Shown one piece after another: positions 5,891 to 14,995 of a DNA stretch of 64,000 nucleotides. Origin of the DNA: Dongia sedimenti (GTDB lineage Bacteria; Pseudomonadota; Alphaproteobacteria; Dongiales; Dongiaceae). Position 1 is the stretch's first letter; each line of letters opens with the position of its first letter. The stretch lies in assembly GCA_030715195.1 (NCBI GenBank), contig JAUYVI010000002.1, positions 496,001 to 560,000 on the forward strand. Reading direction: 5' to 3'. The position numbers and the translations under genes are program-made. The notes under the pieces were generated by a model, which searched no databases, had not been told where the DNA came from, and saw only the letters and a program-made list of their open reading frames with translations.

Positions 5891-8800
5891 CTACTGACCG
5901 GCCGGTTGCGTGGGCTGGCCGGCCGTCTGGCCTGAAGCCGCAGCAGGCTGCGCGGCCGGCGCCGGCATCTGTCCCGAACCCGACGTCTCCTCCGGCTTGT
6001 CGAGCGGCGCCAGCGGGCCGGTGTCGGTGGCGGGCTCGGTGCTGCCGCTGAGCGCCTGGGCCTGCAGGATCTTGCGATACTGCTCGACGAAGATGCCGAG
6101 CTGGTCGACGCTCTTCATCTGCGCGGCGATCGAATCCGTGAGGCCGCTGTCCGGCGAGGTCAGGACCCTGAAGGGCTGCGCCAGCGCCGTCGTGTCCATC
6201 TGCTTGCCGAAGCTGCGGCCGAGCTCCTTCATGCCGCGGCGGTCATTGGCGAGCGAAAGCGCCACCGCCCGCTTCAGCACCAGCGCGGACATCACCGGAT
6301 CGAGCAGCGGCTTCGGCGCCGGCGCGGCATTCGCATCCGGTTGCGCGGGGGCATTCGGATCCGCCGGCGGCGGCTCGCCATCGGCCGCGGCGGCGGCTTG
6401 GGCATCGGCCACGGCCTTGTCCAGCACCGAAGCCGGGTTCTTCGCGATGTCGTTCGCCGCCGGCCCCTTCACGTCCGCCGCGCGTTTCGCCTGCTCGGCG
6501 TCGATGAGCTGGCCGAGCGCGTCGGCCGCCGAGGGCCATTCGCGCAGCTTCCAGTACATGTCGGACTTTAGCCACAGCCCCTCGAGGCTGCCGTCATTCT
6601 CGATCAGGCCGAGACCCTTCAGCGTGTCGCCGGTGTCGAACAGGCCGCGCGCACGCAGGCGCTGGCGCTGCGCCTGCAGCTCCGGCGTGGTCGCCTGCGG
6701 ATTCTCGGTCGCGGCGAGCGCCTGCAAGGCGAGATCCGGCTTCTCGTCCAGCAGCCGCACGGCAGCGAGGCGCGTGCCGGCGCCGACCTTGTCGGCACCG
6801 GACAGCCGGGTCCTGATCTGGCGATCGAGCAGGTCGCCGGCGCGGTCGAGCAGATCGACCTTGACCAGACGGTCGGCCAGGGCCGCAATCATGCGATTGC
6901 CGTCGGCGCCCGGCGGCGTCAGCTCGCGGAACTCGTCATAGAGCGCCACCGCGGTCAGCGGCGACAGCTTGTCGGCGCCGCCGCCGAGATAGAGCTTGCG
7001 GAACTCGCCGGTCATCTCGTCGGCCGCCTGCTTCGACCGCGGATGATCGGGGAAATGCGTCGCGGCCTGGCGCAGGGTGAGCAGGCCCTTGCGCGCCTGC
7101 GCCACGTCGAAATAGAGGTGGCCGAGCTTGCTGAGCAGGTCGAACTCGAAGGTGTCGCCGCGCCAGAGATAGCGCAGCGCCTCGAGCTTGGCGACCGCAT
7201 CCTTGGGCTCGATCTTCTTCTCGTCGAGCTGCTCCGAGACCACGGCGAATTGCGCGCGCGCCTTGATCTCGTCGATCGGGCTGTCGGTCAGCTTCTCCCA
7301 GGCGGCGAGCGCCTCTTCCTTCTTGCCGATCTTCTGCAGCCGCAGGCCGTCGAGGAAAGCGGCGCGCGCCTCGGTGTCCGCATCGGGCGCGTCCTTCTTC
7401 AGCGGATCGAGATAGTTCTGCGCGGTCAGCGGATCGCCTTCCTCCAGCAGCGCCCGCGCCGCCAGCAGGCGCGCCCGGGTGCGGAACGCCTTCGGGTATT
7501 CGGAAAAATCCGGCAGCGGCGCGCTGAACAGCTTCGCCGCGGTCGCGGTGTCGCCGCGGTCGGCGGCGATATAGGCGGTCATCAGGTTCGCTTCCGGCAC
7601 GCCCTGCAGGGCGGGGCCTGCCAGGAAGCGGTCCGCCTGCTCATAGTCGCCGTGCATCGTCTGCGCGGCGGCGCCGATCGCCATGATCAGCGGCGTGCCT
7701 GCAGCGTTGCGGTCGCCGGCCAGAATGTCGTTGATCTGCCGGCCGGCTTCCGGGAAGTAGCCGTTCGCCAGCAGGAACTCGGCATAATCCAGCCGGGCAC
7801 GGTTGATGTCGGCGGGCGCCGCATTCTTGACGCGGCCGCCCAAGGTTTTGTTGTCGGCCTCGAACGTGGCTCCGCCGCCGCGACGCCACGCCTTCATGTC
7901 GAACAAGGCGGCGGTGAAGCTGAGCGGCTTCGGAACCGAGGTCAGCACGGGCGGCGGCGGCGGTGCGGCGCCGGGCGCGGCCTCGGCCGGTGCCGGCGCC
8001 TCGGCCGTTTTCGGCTCGGGCTGGGCCGCGGCGGGCGGCGTGGCTTCCTCGGTCTTCGCTTCGGCGGCGGCTTGCGGCGGCGTGGTGATGACGACGCCGT
8101 TCGGGCTGGCCTGGACCTTCGGCCGGTCGTTGAGCAATGCCACGACGACGCCCTGATAGCTCGGCAGCAGCTTGAAGTCCGGCCAATCGGATTGCCGCGC
8201 GATGCCGAGGCCGGGCAGTTGCTCCGGCGTCACCACCAGCTTGCTGCGGTCGACGGGATCCACGAGATCGACCGAAGCGCCCGAGGCGATCGCGCGGACC
8301 AACAGGCTGGTGCCGCCGTTCGGCAAAGTCTCGCGGCGCTGCTGCAAAGGCTGAACCGGTGCCGCGGCCTGGCCGGGCCGCAAGGTCACCTTCCAGCGCG
8401 CGCCCTCGGTCGCGGTCAGCGGCGATGCGGCCGAGCCGCCGGTCAGCCGCAGCGCCAGCGAGAATGGCGAGGACACCGGCGCGACCTTGCCGATCACGTC
8501 CTCCACCCGGGCCAGCGCCTTGAGATCGGCCTTGGCCGGCGCATCGAACACCAGCCAGAGCGCATCGCCGCGGCGGAACACCGCGAGCGCCACCGGCTTC
8601 GGCCAGTCGAAATAGAGCGTCGCGCTGTCCTTGAGCGGCAGCGCCGTGACCTTGACATTGACCGCCGGCGGCGGCACGCGCGGCGGCTCGAACGTGGTCG
8701 GCGGTTGCGCCGTCACCGGCGTGGCGACGCCGGGACCGGACGCGCCGGCGCCCGCGACCGGTGCCGGCTTCGGCGTCGCCGCTTCCGGCATCGCCGACTG

Positions 8801-9808
8801 CAATTGCGGCACGTCCGGCTGCGGTGGCGGCGCGGATTTCGGCGCCATCGCCGGCAGCGGCACGTCGGTCAGCTCCTGTTCGGGCTCGGGTGCATTGGAT
8901 TGCGGCGCCGCGGCCATGGCTTGCGGCGGCGCCGGCTTCGCGGTCGCGACCTCAGGCGCCGCTTCCGGCTTGGCCGGCGGTAGGTTCGCAGCGTTCCCGT
9001 CGTAGATGTCGAGCACGACGGTGCGGCCGGAGCGGAAGTCGCGCAGCACCGTGCCGGGTTTCAGCGCCAGCTTCACGGTGACGCCGCTCACGCTCGGGAC
9101 GGCGCTCAACGCATCGAGCCGCGGCGGCAGATCGCCGGCGACCTTCTCCAGGTCGATGGCGCCCGGCGCGCTGAACCGCAGCTCCGCCTGATTGCCGTTC
9201 TGCCTGATCGTGTAGGTCACGTCCTTCGGCCAGTCGAAGGCGAGGCGCGAGTAGCCTTGATGCTCGCCGGTGCGCAGCCGCACCGCGGCCGGCGCCGCCT
9301 GCGTCTGCGCCGGAGCCGCGGGCTGGGCCGTGCCGGCGGTCTTGACCCGGCTGCTCGCCGCATCGGGGCCGTGATCGAGTTGCCGCTGGTTCGCGTCATC
9401 GGCGAAGGCGAAATCGAGCGCCAGCTTCGCGCCGTCGTTGAAGGCCTGCCAGGTCACCGGCGCGTTGAAATCGAGGACCAGGCGCCGCCCGTCGGGCGAG
9501 AGGCTGGCCTTGGCGATGTAGTCCTTGAGCGTGGCGGCAGCATCCGCGACATCGATCTTCGCCGCGCGGTCGAAGCGCAATTCCAGGCGCCGGCCCTCGC
9601 CGGAGATCTCGGTGGCGACGGCGCCGGGGAAGTCGATCACCAGCCGGCCGAAATCCTCATGCAGGCCGCCGCGCGCGGGGACCGCCCCCGAGGTCGCTTG
9701 CGCCGCGGCGCCCGCCGACACCGCGACCACGCACCAGACAGCCACGAGGCATGCGCGCCACGCGGCGATCATCGGTCGGGCACTTCTGCGGTGTGGCGGT
9801 TCGATCAT
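5891..9808 (-). CDS. Large periplasmic protein with AMIN-like repeats and TPR superhelix, flagellar-motor associated
   Basis: A 1305-residue exported protein. Residues 1-37 are a signal peptide ending AAAQA; ATG codons at 9808 and 9772 are both possible, neither with a strong ribosome binding site. Residues about 45-135, 180-270 and 385-480 are three beta-rich modules sharing the pattern ...LxFDWP...V...R.G..L.L.FDAPA..DL..L, resembling AMIN domains; they alternate with Pro/Ala-rich linkers. From about 640 onward the protein is helical with TPR-like units (RARLDYAEFLLANGYFPEAG; ARLLAARALLEEGDPLTAQNY). The C-terminus is Pro/Ala/Gln-rich. It is the last gene of the cheY-cheZ-motB-like-motB-like series. 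Periplasmic TPR proteins such as MotC (Sinorhizobium) and PflA (Campylobacter) act in motor scaffolds; a similar role here is inference. Confidence 0.8.
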   Translation of the reverse strand: MIEPPHRRSARPMIAAWRACLVAVWCVVAVSAGAAAQATSGAVPARGGLHEDFGRLVIDFPGAVATEISGEGRRLELRFDRAAKIDVADAAATLKDYIAKASLSPDGRRLVLDFNAPVTWQAFNDGAKLALDFAFADDANQRQLDHGPDAASSRVKTAGTAQPAAPAQTQAAPAAVRLRTGEHQGYSRLAFDWPKDVTYTIRQNGNQAELRFSAPGAIDLEKVAGDLPPRLDALSAVPSVSGVTVKLALKPGTVLRDFRSGRTVVLDIYDGNAANLPPAKPEAAPEVATAKPAPPQAMAAAPQSNAPEPEQELTDVPLPAMAPKSAPPPQPDVPQLQSAMPEAATPKPAPVAGAGASGPGVATPVTAQPPTTFEPPRVPPPAVNVKVTALPLKDSATLYFDWPKPVALAVFRRGDALWLVFDAPAKADLKALARVEDVIGKVAPVSSPFSLALRLTGGSAASPLTATEGARWKVTLRPGQAAAPVQPLQQRRETLPNGGTSLLVRAIASGASVDLVDPVDRSKLVVTPEQLPGLGIARQSDWPDFKLLPSYQGVVVALLNDRPKVQASPNGVVITTPPQAAAEAKTEEATPPAAAQPEPKTAEAPAPAEAAPGAAPPPPPVLTSVPKPLSFTAALFDMKAWRRGGGATFEADNKTLGGRVKNAAPADINRARLDYAEFLLANGYFPEAGRQINDILAGDRNAAGTPLIMAIGAAAQTMHGDYEQADRFLAGPALQGVPEANLMTAYIAADRGDTATAAKLFSAPLPDFSEYPKAFRTRARLLAARALLEEGDPLTAQNYLDPLKKDAPDADTEARAAFLDGLRLQKIGKKEEALAAWEKLTDSPIDEIKARAQFAVVSEQLDEKKIEPKDAVAKLEALRYLWRGDTFEFDLLSKLGHLYFDVAQARKGLLTLRQAATHFPDHPRSKQAADEMTGEFRKLYLGGGADKLSPLTAVALYDEFRELTPPGADGNRMIAALADRLVKVDLLDRAGDLLDRQIRTRLSGADKVGAGTRLAAVRLLDEKPDLALQALAATENPQATTPELQAQRQRLRARGLFDTGDTLKGLGLIENDGSLEGLWLKSDMYWKLREWPSAADALGQLIDAEQAKRAADVKGPAANDIAKNPASVLDKAVADAQAAAAADGEPPPADPNAPAQPDANAAPAPKPLLDPVMSALVLKRAVALSLANDRRGMKELGRSFGKQMDTTALAQPFRVLTSPDSGLTDSIAAQMKSVDQLGIFVEQYRKILQAQALSGSTEPATDTGPLAPLDKPEETSGSGQMPAPAAQPAAASGQTAGQPTQPAGQ

Positions 9809-9926
9809 CGACCCGGAATCTCTAGTGACGCTCCAGCGAATCGAGCAGCACGGCGCGTGCCAACATCATACCGGGCTTCGGCCGCTAAGTCTTTGGCGGG
9901 ATTGCGGAGAAGACTTGCGCCCAGCC

Positions 9927-10589
9927 TCACGGAGTCGAGGTCGCGGGCGCCTTGTCGAAGACGATGAGATCGATGCCCGCGGCCTCGCCGGGCGCGGTCA
10001 GGCGCGCGCGCGCGGCCGGTGTCCCATTCACCCCCGCCTGCTCGAGTCGTTGCGCGAGGCGAACGGCGTAAGCGAGCCCGGCGGCGAACTCCGCCGGGCG
10101 ATCGGGACGCACCTCGACGGCCAGCCGGTTCGGCACGGCACCGAGCGCGCCGCCCAGCGCATAGACCAAGCGCTGCCCCGCCGCTTCGCCGGAGCTCTCG
10201 ATGCTGAGCAGTTCCTTGGGCGGGAGGTGCAGCAGGACGCGATCGCCCTGCCCTTCGACCGTGATCTTCGCCAGCGCCGGATCCTGCTCGAGCTTGGCGC
10301 GCATCAGCGCGGCGAGATAATCCGCATTGCGCCCCTCGTCCTGCGGCAGGATCTGCATGGCGCGGTCGGCGCTGCCGGGGATGTCCTCGACCACCTGCCG
10401 GCCGGGCATGCCTTCGAGCATCTTGTCGAACTTCGCCCGGTCGACCGCGACCAGCGAATAGAGCAGGACGAAGCAGGCCAGCAGGCAGCTCACGAAATCG
10501 GCGAAGCTCATCAGCCAGGGCGGCTGCGGCGTCTCGGTCGGCAGCGGCATGGAAGAGAGCAGATCGGGCTTCTGACCGTCGGTGATCAT
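9927..10589 (-). CDS. MotB-like flagellar motor protein (retains TM aspartate)
   Basis: A 220-residue inner-membrane protein with one N-terminal helix, PPWLMSFADFVSCLLACFVL, that matches the MotB stator helix; D31 in SFADF aligns with the proton-carrying Asp32 of E. coli MotB. The C-terminal part has an OmpA-like fold pattern but lacks a clean peptidoglycan-binding motif, so it may be a divergent domain. It is 90 residues shorter than E. coli MotB. The start overlaps the stop of the preceding MotB-like gene (ATGA), so the two are made together. No motA is in the window. Confidence 0.8.
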   Translation of the reverse strand: MITDGQKPDLLSSMPLPTETPQPPWLMSFADFVSCLLACFVLLYSLVAVDRAKFDKMLEGMPGRQVVEDIPGSADRAMQILPQDEGRNADYLAALMRAKLEQDPALAKITVEGQGDRVLLHLPPKELLSIESSGEAAGQRLVYALGGALGAVPNRLAVEVRPDRPAEFAAGLAYAVRLAQRLEQAGVNGTPAARARLTAPGEAAGIDLIVFDKAPATSTP

Positions 10590-11338
10590 GGCTTCCCCAG
10601 CGGTTGACCGGAGGGCGCGAGGCGCGCATTCGGGCGCAGCCGCACCGCCAGCGAGACCGTCCGGCCGTCGCCCGGCTGCAGGCTGACCGCGGCGGCATCG
10701 TTGGCAAAGCCGGCCTCGCGCAGGGCGGCGGCAACGGCGCCGGCGCCGGCGATCGCCTTGTCATCCATCCGCGGCGCGCTCAAGACCACCTCGACCTCGT
10801 AGGCAAAGTCGGCCGGGCCGGTCTTCAGCGCCCGCATCGCCTCCGCCAGGATGCCGGGAAAACCGGAAGCGAGCGCGGTTCCATCCTCGGCAAACACCAG
10901 GTTGCGCGGCAGGTTCAGCACATAGTCGTCGGCCGTCTCGGGCTCGACGCCGCTGACCAGCGGCACTTCGGCGTTGAGCGCGGCCCGGAGATCGCCCAGC
11001 AGCTTGCGGGTCTCCGCCTCGTCGCCGACCGGTGAAGACGGCGCGAGCCCGGTGCTGGAGAAGGCCTGCGACAGACCCGCCATGACCGATTTCTCGCGCT
11101 CGGTGTCGCGCAGCGAAATGCTGGTCAGGACGACGAAGAAGCAGAGGATCAGGATCAGCAGGCCGACCAGGGTCGGCAGGCTCGGGTTGCGGGCCGGCAT
11201 GGGCTTGAAGCCGGCGGCGGCATCGAGCCATTGCGGCATCGCCGCCTTGAGCGCGGCGACGCGCGCCTCATGCGCGGTGGTATCGCTTTCCGGGGAAGCG
11301 GCGGCTCCGTTGGGACTGGCGGCGGCGCCGGTGGTCAA
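10586..11338 (-). CDS. MotB-like membrane protein lacking the stator aspartate
   Basis: A 250-residue protein with a polar N-terminus, one membrane helix (residues about 53-76, LPTLVGLLILILCFFVVLTS) and a periplasmic domain with an OmpA-like pattern. The helix aligns with MotB, but the position of the proton-binding Asp is Gly59. The start is a TTG eight bases after the cheZ stop, with GAGG five to six bases upstream; an internal ATG at 11239 has no such site. Co-translation with the next, Asp-bearing MotB-like protein suggests a heteromeric partner or regulator of the stator. This is inference from sequence and context. Confidence 0.75.
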   Translation of the reverse strand: MTTGAAASPNGAAASPESDTTAHEARVAALKAAMPQWLDAAAGFKPMPARNPSLPTLVGLLILILCFFVVLTSISLRDTEREKSVMAGLSQAFSSTGLAPSSPVGDEAETRKLLGDLRAALNAEVPLVSGVEPETADDYVLNLPRNLVFAEDGTALASGFPGILAEAMRALKTGPADFAYEVEVVLSAPRMDDKAIAGAGAVAAALREAGFANDAAAVSLQPGDGRTVSLAVRLRPNARLAPSGQPLGKP

Positions 11339-11345
11339 GGCCGCC

Positions 11346-11999
11346 TCAGTCGAAGCTGGCCAGCAAGGCGTCGATGTCGTCCTGCTTGCCCGCGCTGTCG
11401 GGCAGCTGCGGACCGTTGAGCAGCGCCTTGTCGCTCATCGGATTTTCGGCGGCTTTCTCCGCTTGCGGATGCTGCGACTTGTACTTGGCGATGTCTTCGC
11501 CGAAGGCCGCGACCAGGGCGTCCACCTTGGATTCGATATGCTTCAGGGCCTTCACCACCTTGGTGATGCGCTGGCCGGTGATGTCCTGGAAATTGCAGGA
11601 TTCGTAGACCAGGGTGACCGCCTCGGTGACCTTCTCGGCCATCGCCGGCTCCATCTCGCCGGTCAGGCTCTCCAGCGATTCCATCGCCTGGAGGATGCCG
11701 TTGGTCGCCTCCTCGGTCGAGCCCACGATGGCGTCGAGCTCGTCGGTGGCGTTCGGGATGTGGTCGCTCATGATCTCGTCGGGACGGAGCGCCGCGATCT
11801 CGCCCTTCGCCGTCACGATATAGCGCGCGAGGGATTCGACCTCGGCGTAGAGCTTCAGGTTCATCTCCGAGAGATCGCCCTCCATGCTGGAAAGCATCTC
11901 GGTGACGACCTCCTGGATCTCATCCTTGGTATAGCTGGGCATGCGCGTCTTCAGCGCGCTCAGCTTCGCAACGAGTTCGGCGGGAACCGCACCAGCCAT
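11346..11999 (-). CDS. cheZ: Protein phosphatase CheZ
   Basis: CheZ dephosphorylates CheY-P and resets the motor. The 217-residue helical protein carries the active-site signature ESCNFQDITGQRITKVV, where the Gln of FQDITGQR supplies the catalytic amide, and ends with the CheY-binding tail DDIDALLASFD typical of CheZ (compare the conserved acidic-Leu-Phe C-terminus). It sits 28 bases after cheY on the same strand and is followed by the MotB-like genes. Confidence 0.95.
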   Translation of the reverse strand: MAGAVPAELVAKLSALKTRMPSYTKDEIQEVVTEMLSSMEGDLSEMNLKLYAEVESLARYIVTAKGEIAALRPDEIMSDHIPNATDELDAIVGSTEEATNGILQAMESLESLTGEMEPAMAEKVTEAVTLVYESCNFQDITGQRITKVVKALKHIESKVDALVAAFGEDIAKYKSQHPQAEKAAENPMSDKALLNGPQLPDSAGKQDDIDALLASFD

Positions 12000-12027
12000 G
12001 TCAGTGCTCCTCGGGATTATGACCCGT

Positions 12028-12414
12028 TCAGAAGTTGCCGATCACCGAAGCAAGCTTGGTCTTCAAGGTGGCGGCGTTGAACGGCTTCACGATGTAGTTG
12101 TTGACGCCGGCTTCCTTCGCCGCGATCACGTTCTCGGTCTTGGATTCCGCAGTGATCATGATGAACGGCAGCGTCTTCAGCTTGGCGTCGGCACGGACCT
12201 CGCGGAGCAGCTGGATGCCGGTCATCGGCTCCATGTTCCAGTCCGAGATCACCAGGTGATATTCCTTGTCGCGCAGCTTCTGCAGCGCCATGCTGCCATC
12301 GGTCGCCTCGTCCACATTGTTGAAGCCGAGCTGCTTCAACAGATTGCGGATGATCCTGAGCATCGTCTTGTAGTCATCGACGATGAGGATGTTCATTTGC
12401 ATATCGACCGACAT
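12028..12414 (-). CDS. cheY: Chemotaxis response regulator CheY
   Basis: A single receiver domain of 128 residues. The acidic pair D13-D14, phosphoacceptor D58 (VISDWNM), T88 (MITAES) and K110 (IVKPF) are all present, so it should be phosphorylated by CheA and bind FliM. The MEPMTG segment after the Asp is the usual CheY form. The start ATG has GAGAGGAA eight bases upstream. Its own upstream region holds a perfect CtrA box at 12478-12493, so cheY-cheZ and the following genes are probably one transcript under CtrA. Confidence 0.96.
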   Translation of the reverse strand: MSVDMQMNILIVDDYKTMLRIIRNLLKQLGFNNVDEATDGSMALQKLRDKEYHLVISDWNMEPMTGIQLLREVRADAKLKTLPFIMITAESKTENVIAAKEAGVNNYIVKPFNAATLKTKLASVIGNF

Positions 12415-12477
12415 TTCGAATTCCTCTCGGCTTTCTTAAGCCCGCTGCTTCGATCCGACTTGAATAGGCCTATAATC

Positions 12478-12493
12478 GTTAAGTCCGGGTTAA
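12478..12493 (-). promoter_or_regulatory. CtrA box upstream of cheY
   Basis: On the minus strand the sequence is TTAA-CCCGGAC-TTAAC, a full match to the CtrA consensus TTAA-N7-TTAAC. It lies 64-79 bp upstream of the cheY start codon and points towards cheY. Its spacer shares CCGG with the box at 3922-3937. Confidence 0.65.
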
Positions 12494-12569
12494 ATCCGGC
12501 AATTTTTCCAAGTTCTTAGCCCCTCTAGGCGGCATTCCTAAGACGGCAGTTTCCGCGGCGCGCCATTCT

Positions 12570-13361
12570 TCAAGGAGCCACAGGCAGTTGCTGGCGCTGC
12601 GCCAGCTCGAAGGTCAATTCCTTGGCCTTGGTCGGGGTCATCATCGCCAGGATCGGCGCCACCTTGCGCTCCTTCATGCGCGAGACGACCTCCAGCAGGA
12701 TATCCATGTCGAGCTCCTCGAAGACCCCCGCGGCGGCCTTGGGCTTCATGTTCTCGTAGATCTTGACCAGGCTCTGGAACTGGGTCTCCTCCGCGGCGCT
12801 GCGCTGCTTGAGGAGGTCCTGCAGGGTCGATTGCATGGCCTTCAATTCGGCCATCTTCTGGTCCATGCGCTGCTCGGCCGCGGTCACCATGGTCTCGCGC
12901 TCGTCGAGCTGTCGTGCCTTCGCATCGAGCTCGGCGCGGCGCTTGGACAGCTGCTGCAGAACGTCGACCTCTTCATCGGTGTAGTTGAAGGGATCGATCG
13001 CCGCCTGGGAATCCGGTGCGGGCGTCGTACCCTCGGCCGGCGGTGTTTGGCCGGTAACCGGCTCAGCGCCGACCGGCGGCGCTGGAGGCTGCTGCGCGGC
13101 CGGCTGCTGCGTCGCCGGTGCGGGCGCCGCAGAGGGCGCCGGCTGGGCCGCGGTCTGAGTGGCCGGCGCCGGCTGGGCGGGCTGCTGCGCGGCCGGCGGT
13201 TGCGCCGCAGGGGCCGGCTGTTGTTGAGTTTGCGCCTCGGTCTCGCTGCCGATGGTGATCGAGAGCTCCTGCCAGAGCCCGCCCAGCTTGACGGTCAAAA
13301 GCAGCGCCATCGCGCCCATCAGGGCGGGCAGCAGCCTTATGCGGAACTTTGCCACGCTCAT
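12570..13361 (-). CDS. motE: MotE-like flagellar protein (MgtE N-domain family)
   Basis: A 263-residue protein starting MSVAKFRIRLLPALMG, with GAAGGAGAG just upstream of the ATG; longer in-frame extensions are not supported. It has one N-terminal membrane helix or signal (residues 9-30), a long Pro/Ala/Gln-rich linker (about 40-120), a coiled coil (ELDAKARQLDERETMV), and a C-terminal domain with KIYENMKPKAAAGVFEELD and VVSRMKERKVAPILAMM, the hallmark of the MotE/FliG-like MgtE N-domain. In Sinorhizobium, MotE is a periplasmic chaperone for MotC. It follows the DUF6468 gene by seven bases. Confidence 0.85.
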   Translation of the reverse strand: MSVAKFRIRLLPALMGAMALLLTVKLGGLWQELSITIGSETEAQTQQQPAPAAQPPAAQQPAQPAPATQTAAQPAPSAAPAPATQQPAAQQPPAPPVGAEPVTGQTPPAEGTTPAPDSQAAIDPFNYTDEEVDVLQQLSKRRAELDAKARQLDERETMVTAAEQRMDQKMAELKAMQSTLQDLLKQRSAAEETQFQSLVKIYENMKPKAAAGVFEELDMDILLEVVSRMKERKVAPILAMMTPTKAKELTFELAQRQQLPVAP

Positions 13362-13368
13362 CTCTCCT

Positions 13369-13869
13369 TCAGCGCATGCCCGAGAGCGACGACAGGAAGG
13401 CTGCCGCTTCCGGTGAGACTTCGGGCTCCGCCGCGCGCCCCGGCTGGCCACGCTCAGCCGGGTTGCGTTCACCCTGGTCGCGTTGGACGGGTCGTTGCTC
13501 GATCGCGCCCAACAAAGCCTCGTCACGCCGTGCCTTGGCGACGGCATCCTCCAGCCGGGTCGATGACGCGTCGGCCCGGCCGACCAACAGACGCAGGTCG
13601 TCGGAGACCCGCTGCACCTCGGCGATCACCTGGCGCGCGCGCTCCGCGCCGGCATCGAGCTGCTTGCCCAGGGGTTCCGCATTGGTACGAAACGCCGCCA
13701 GGCCCTCGGCCGCCGCCTTGGTCTGCGCCGCCAGATCCGCCGTCAGCTTCTCGAATGCCGCACGGCCTTCGCGCAATTCGGCCATCCGCCGGTTCAGCCG
13801 ATAGACGGAAACAAGCGCTGCGCCCAGCAGAACGATCAGCAGACCGTCAGCCAGCAAACCGATACTCAT
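13369..13869 (-). CDS. DUF6468 family membrane-anchored coiled-coil protein
   Basis: A 166-residue protein with one N-terminal membrane helix (LLADGLLIVLLGAALVSVY), then a long helical region with heptad-like spacing (RMAELREGRAAFEKLTADL; AERARQVIAEVQRVSDDLRLL) and a short conserved C-terminal tail (SPEAAAFLSSL). It is found between fliM and motE in many Rhodospirillales flagellar clusters. A structural role at the motor-membrane interface is plausible but not shown by the sequence. Confidence 0.8.
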   Translation of the reverse strand: MSIGLLADGLLIVLLGAALVSVYRLNRRMAELREGRAAFEKLTADLAAQTKAAAEGLAAFRTNAEPLGKQLDAGAERARQVIAEVQRVSDDLRLLVGRADASSTRLEDAVAKARRDEALLGAIEQRPVQRDQGERNPAERGQPGRAAEPEVSPEAAAFLSSLSGMR

Positions 13870-13880
13870 TCCGTCTCACT

Positions 13881-14963
13881 TCACTTCATCAGGCGGTCGG
13901 AAATCTTGACCGCAATCTTTCCCGAGCGCCGGCCCATCTGGCCCTTGAACAGCTGCACGTCGCCGCAGCGCAGCTCGACCTCCGAATCCGGCGTGCAGTC
14001 AAGGTTTAGCCGCGAACCCGGCTTCCAGTTGAGGACATCGCCCAAAGGCAGCGTGATCTCGTCCAGCACCGCGTCGATCTCGACATCGGTCTGCCAGAGC
14101 TCGCTCGAGAGATGGGTCTCCCAGATCGAGTCACGGCCGAACTTCTCGCCCATGAACATCTGCAGCAGCAGCTCGCGCACCGGCTCCAGGGTCGCATAGG
14201 GAATCAGGAGCTCGATTCGACCGCCGCGATCCTCCATATCGACGCGCAAGCGCGCCAGCACGGCGGCATTGGCGGCGCGGGCGATCGCGGCGAAGCGCGG
14301 ATTGGTCTCCAGGCGCTCGAAGCGGAAGGTGACGGGCGACAGGGGATCGAAGGTCGCGGTCAGATCGTTCAGCACGACGGCGATCAGCCGCTCGACCAGG
14401 TTGCGCTCGATCGTAGTGTAGGGCCGGCCCTCGATCCGCATCGCGGCGGTGCCGCGGCGGCCGCCGAGCAACACGTCCACGATCGAATAGGTGAGCGTGC
14501 TGTCGACCATGATCAGGCCGTAGTTGTCCCATTCCTCGGCCTTGAACACGCCGAGCATGGCCGGCAGCGGAATCGAGTTCAGGTAGTCGCCGAACCGGAT
14601 GGCGGTGATGTTGTCGAGGCTGACCTCGACGTTGTCCGAGGTGAAATTCCGAAGGCTGGTCGAAAGCATGCGGACCAGGCGGTCGAACACGATTTCGAGC
14701 ATCGGCAGGCGCTCGTAGGAAACCAGCGCGCTGGAGAGGATCGCCTGGATGCCGGAGGGCTTGTCGCCGCCGCCGCCGCCGCCACCGCCGCTGATGCCCA
14801 GCAGGCTGTCGATCTCGCTCTGGTCCAGCACGCGGTTGGAGACCGGGCCCTCGCCCTCGGCGACGCCGTCGCCCTCGTCAGCCATCTGCTCCCAGGCCGC
14901 CGCAGCGGCCTTTTCTTCTTCGGAGAGCTCTTCTTCGCCTTGTGTTTCGTCGTCGCCAACCAT
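13881..14963 (-). CDS. fliM: Flagellar motor switch protein FliM
   Basis: FliM is the middle layer of the C-ring and the CheY-P docking site. The 360-residue protein has the N-terminal motif LDQSEIDSLLG, a Gly-rich linker (eight Gly), the CheC-like middle domain with the pattern FGDYLNSIPLPAM, and a C-terminal SpoA domain (LPLGDVLNWKPGSRLNL). Ahead of the EIDSLL motif is an acidic extension of about 47 residues (including AAAAWEQMADEG), common in alphaproteobacterial FliM. The gene lies between fliL and DUF6468. fliN is absent from the window. Confidence 0.96.
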   Translation of the reverse strand: MVGDDETQGEEELSEEEKAAAAAWEQMADEGDGVAEGEGPVSNRVLDQSEIDSLLGISGGGGGGGGDKPSGIQAILSSALVSYERLPMLEIVFDRLVRMLSTSLRNFTSDNVEVSLDNITAIRFGDYLNSIPLPAMLGVFKAEEWDNYGLIMVDSTLTYSIVDVLLGGRRGTAAMRIEGRPYTTIERNLVERLIAVVLNDLTATFDPLSPVTFRFERLETNPRFAAIARAANAAVLARLRVDMEDRGGRIELLIPYATLEPVRELLLQMFMGEKFGRDSIWETHLSSELWQTDVEIDAVLDEITLPLGDVLNWKPGSRLNLDCTPDSEVELRCGDVQLFKGQMGRRSGKIAVKISDRLMK

Positions 14964-14995
14964 GCCCTTGCTCCGCCTGCCGCCGGCTTGTTTCG

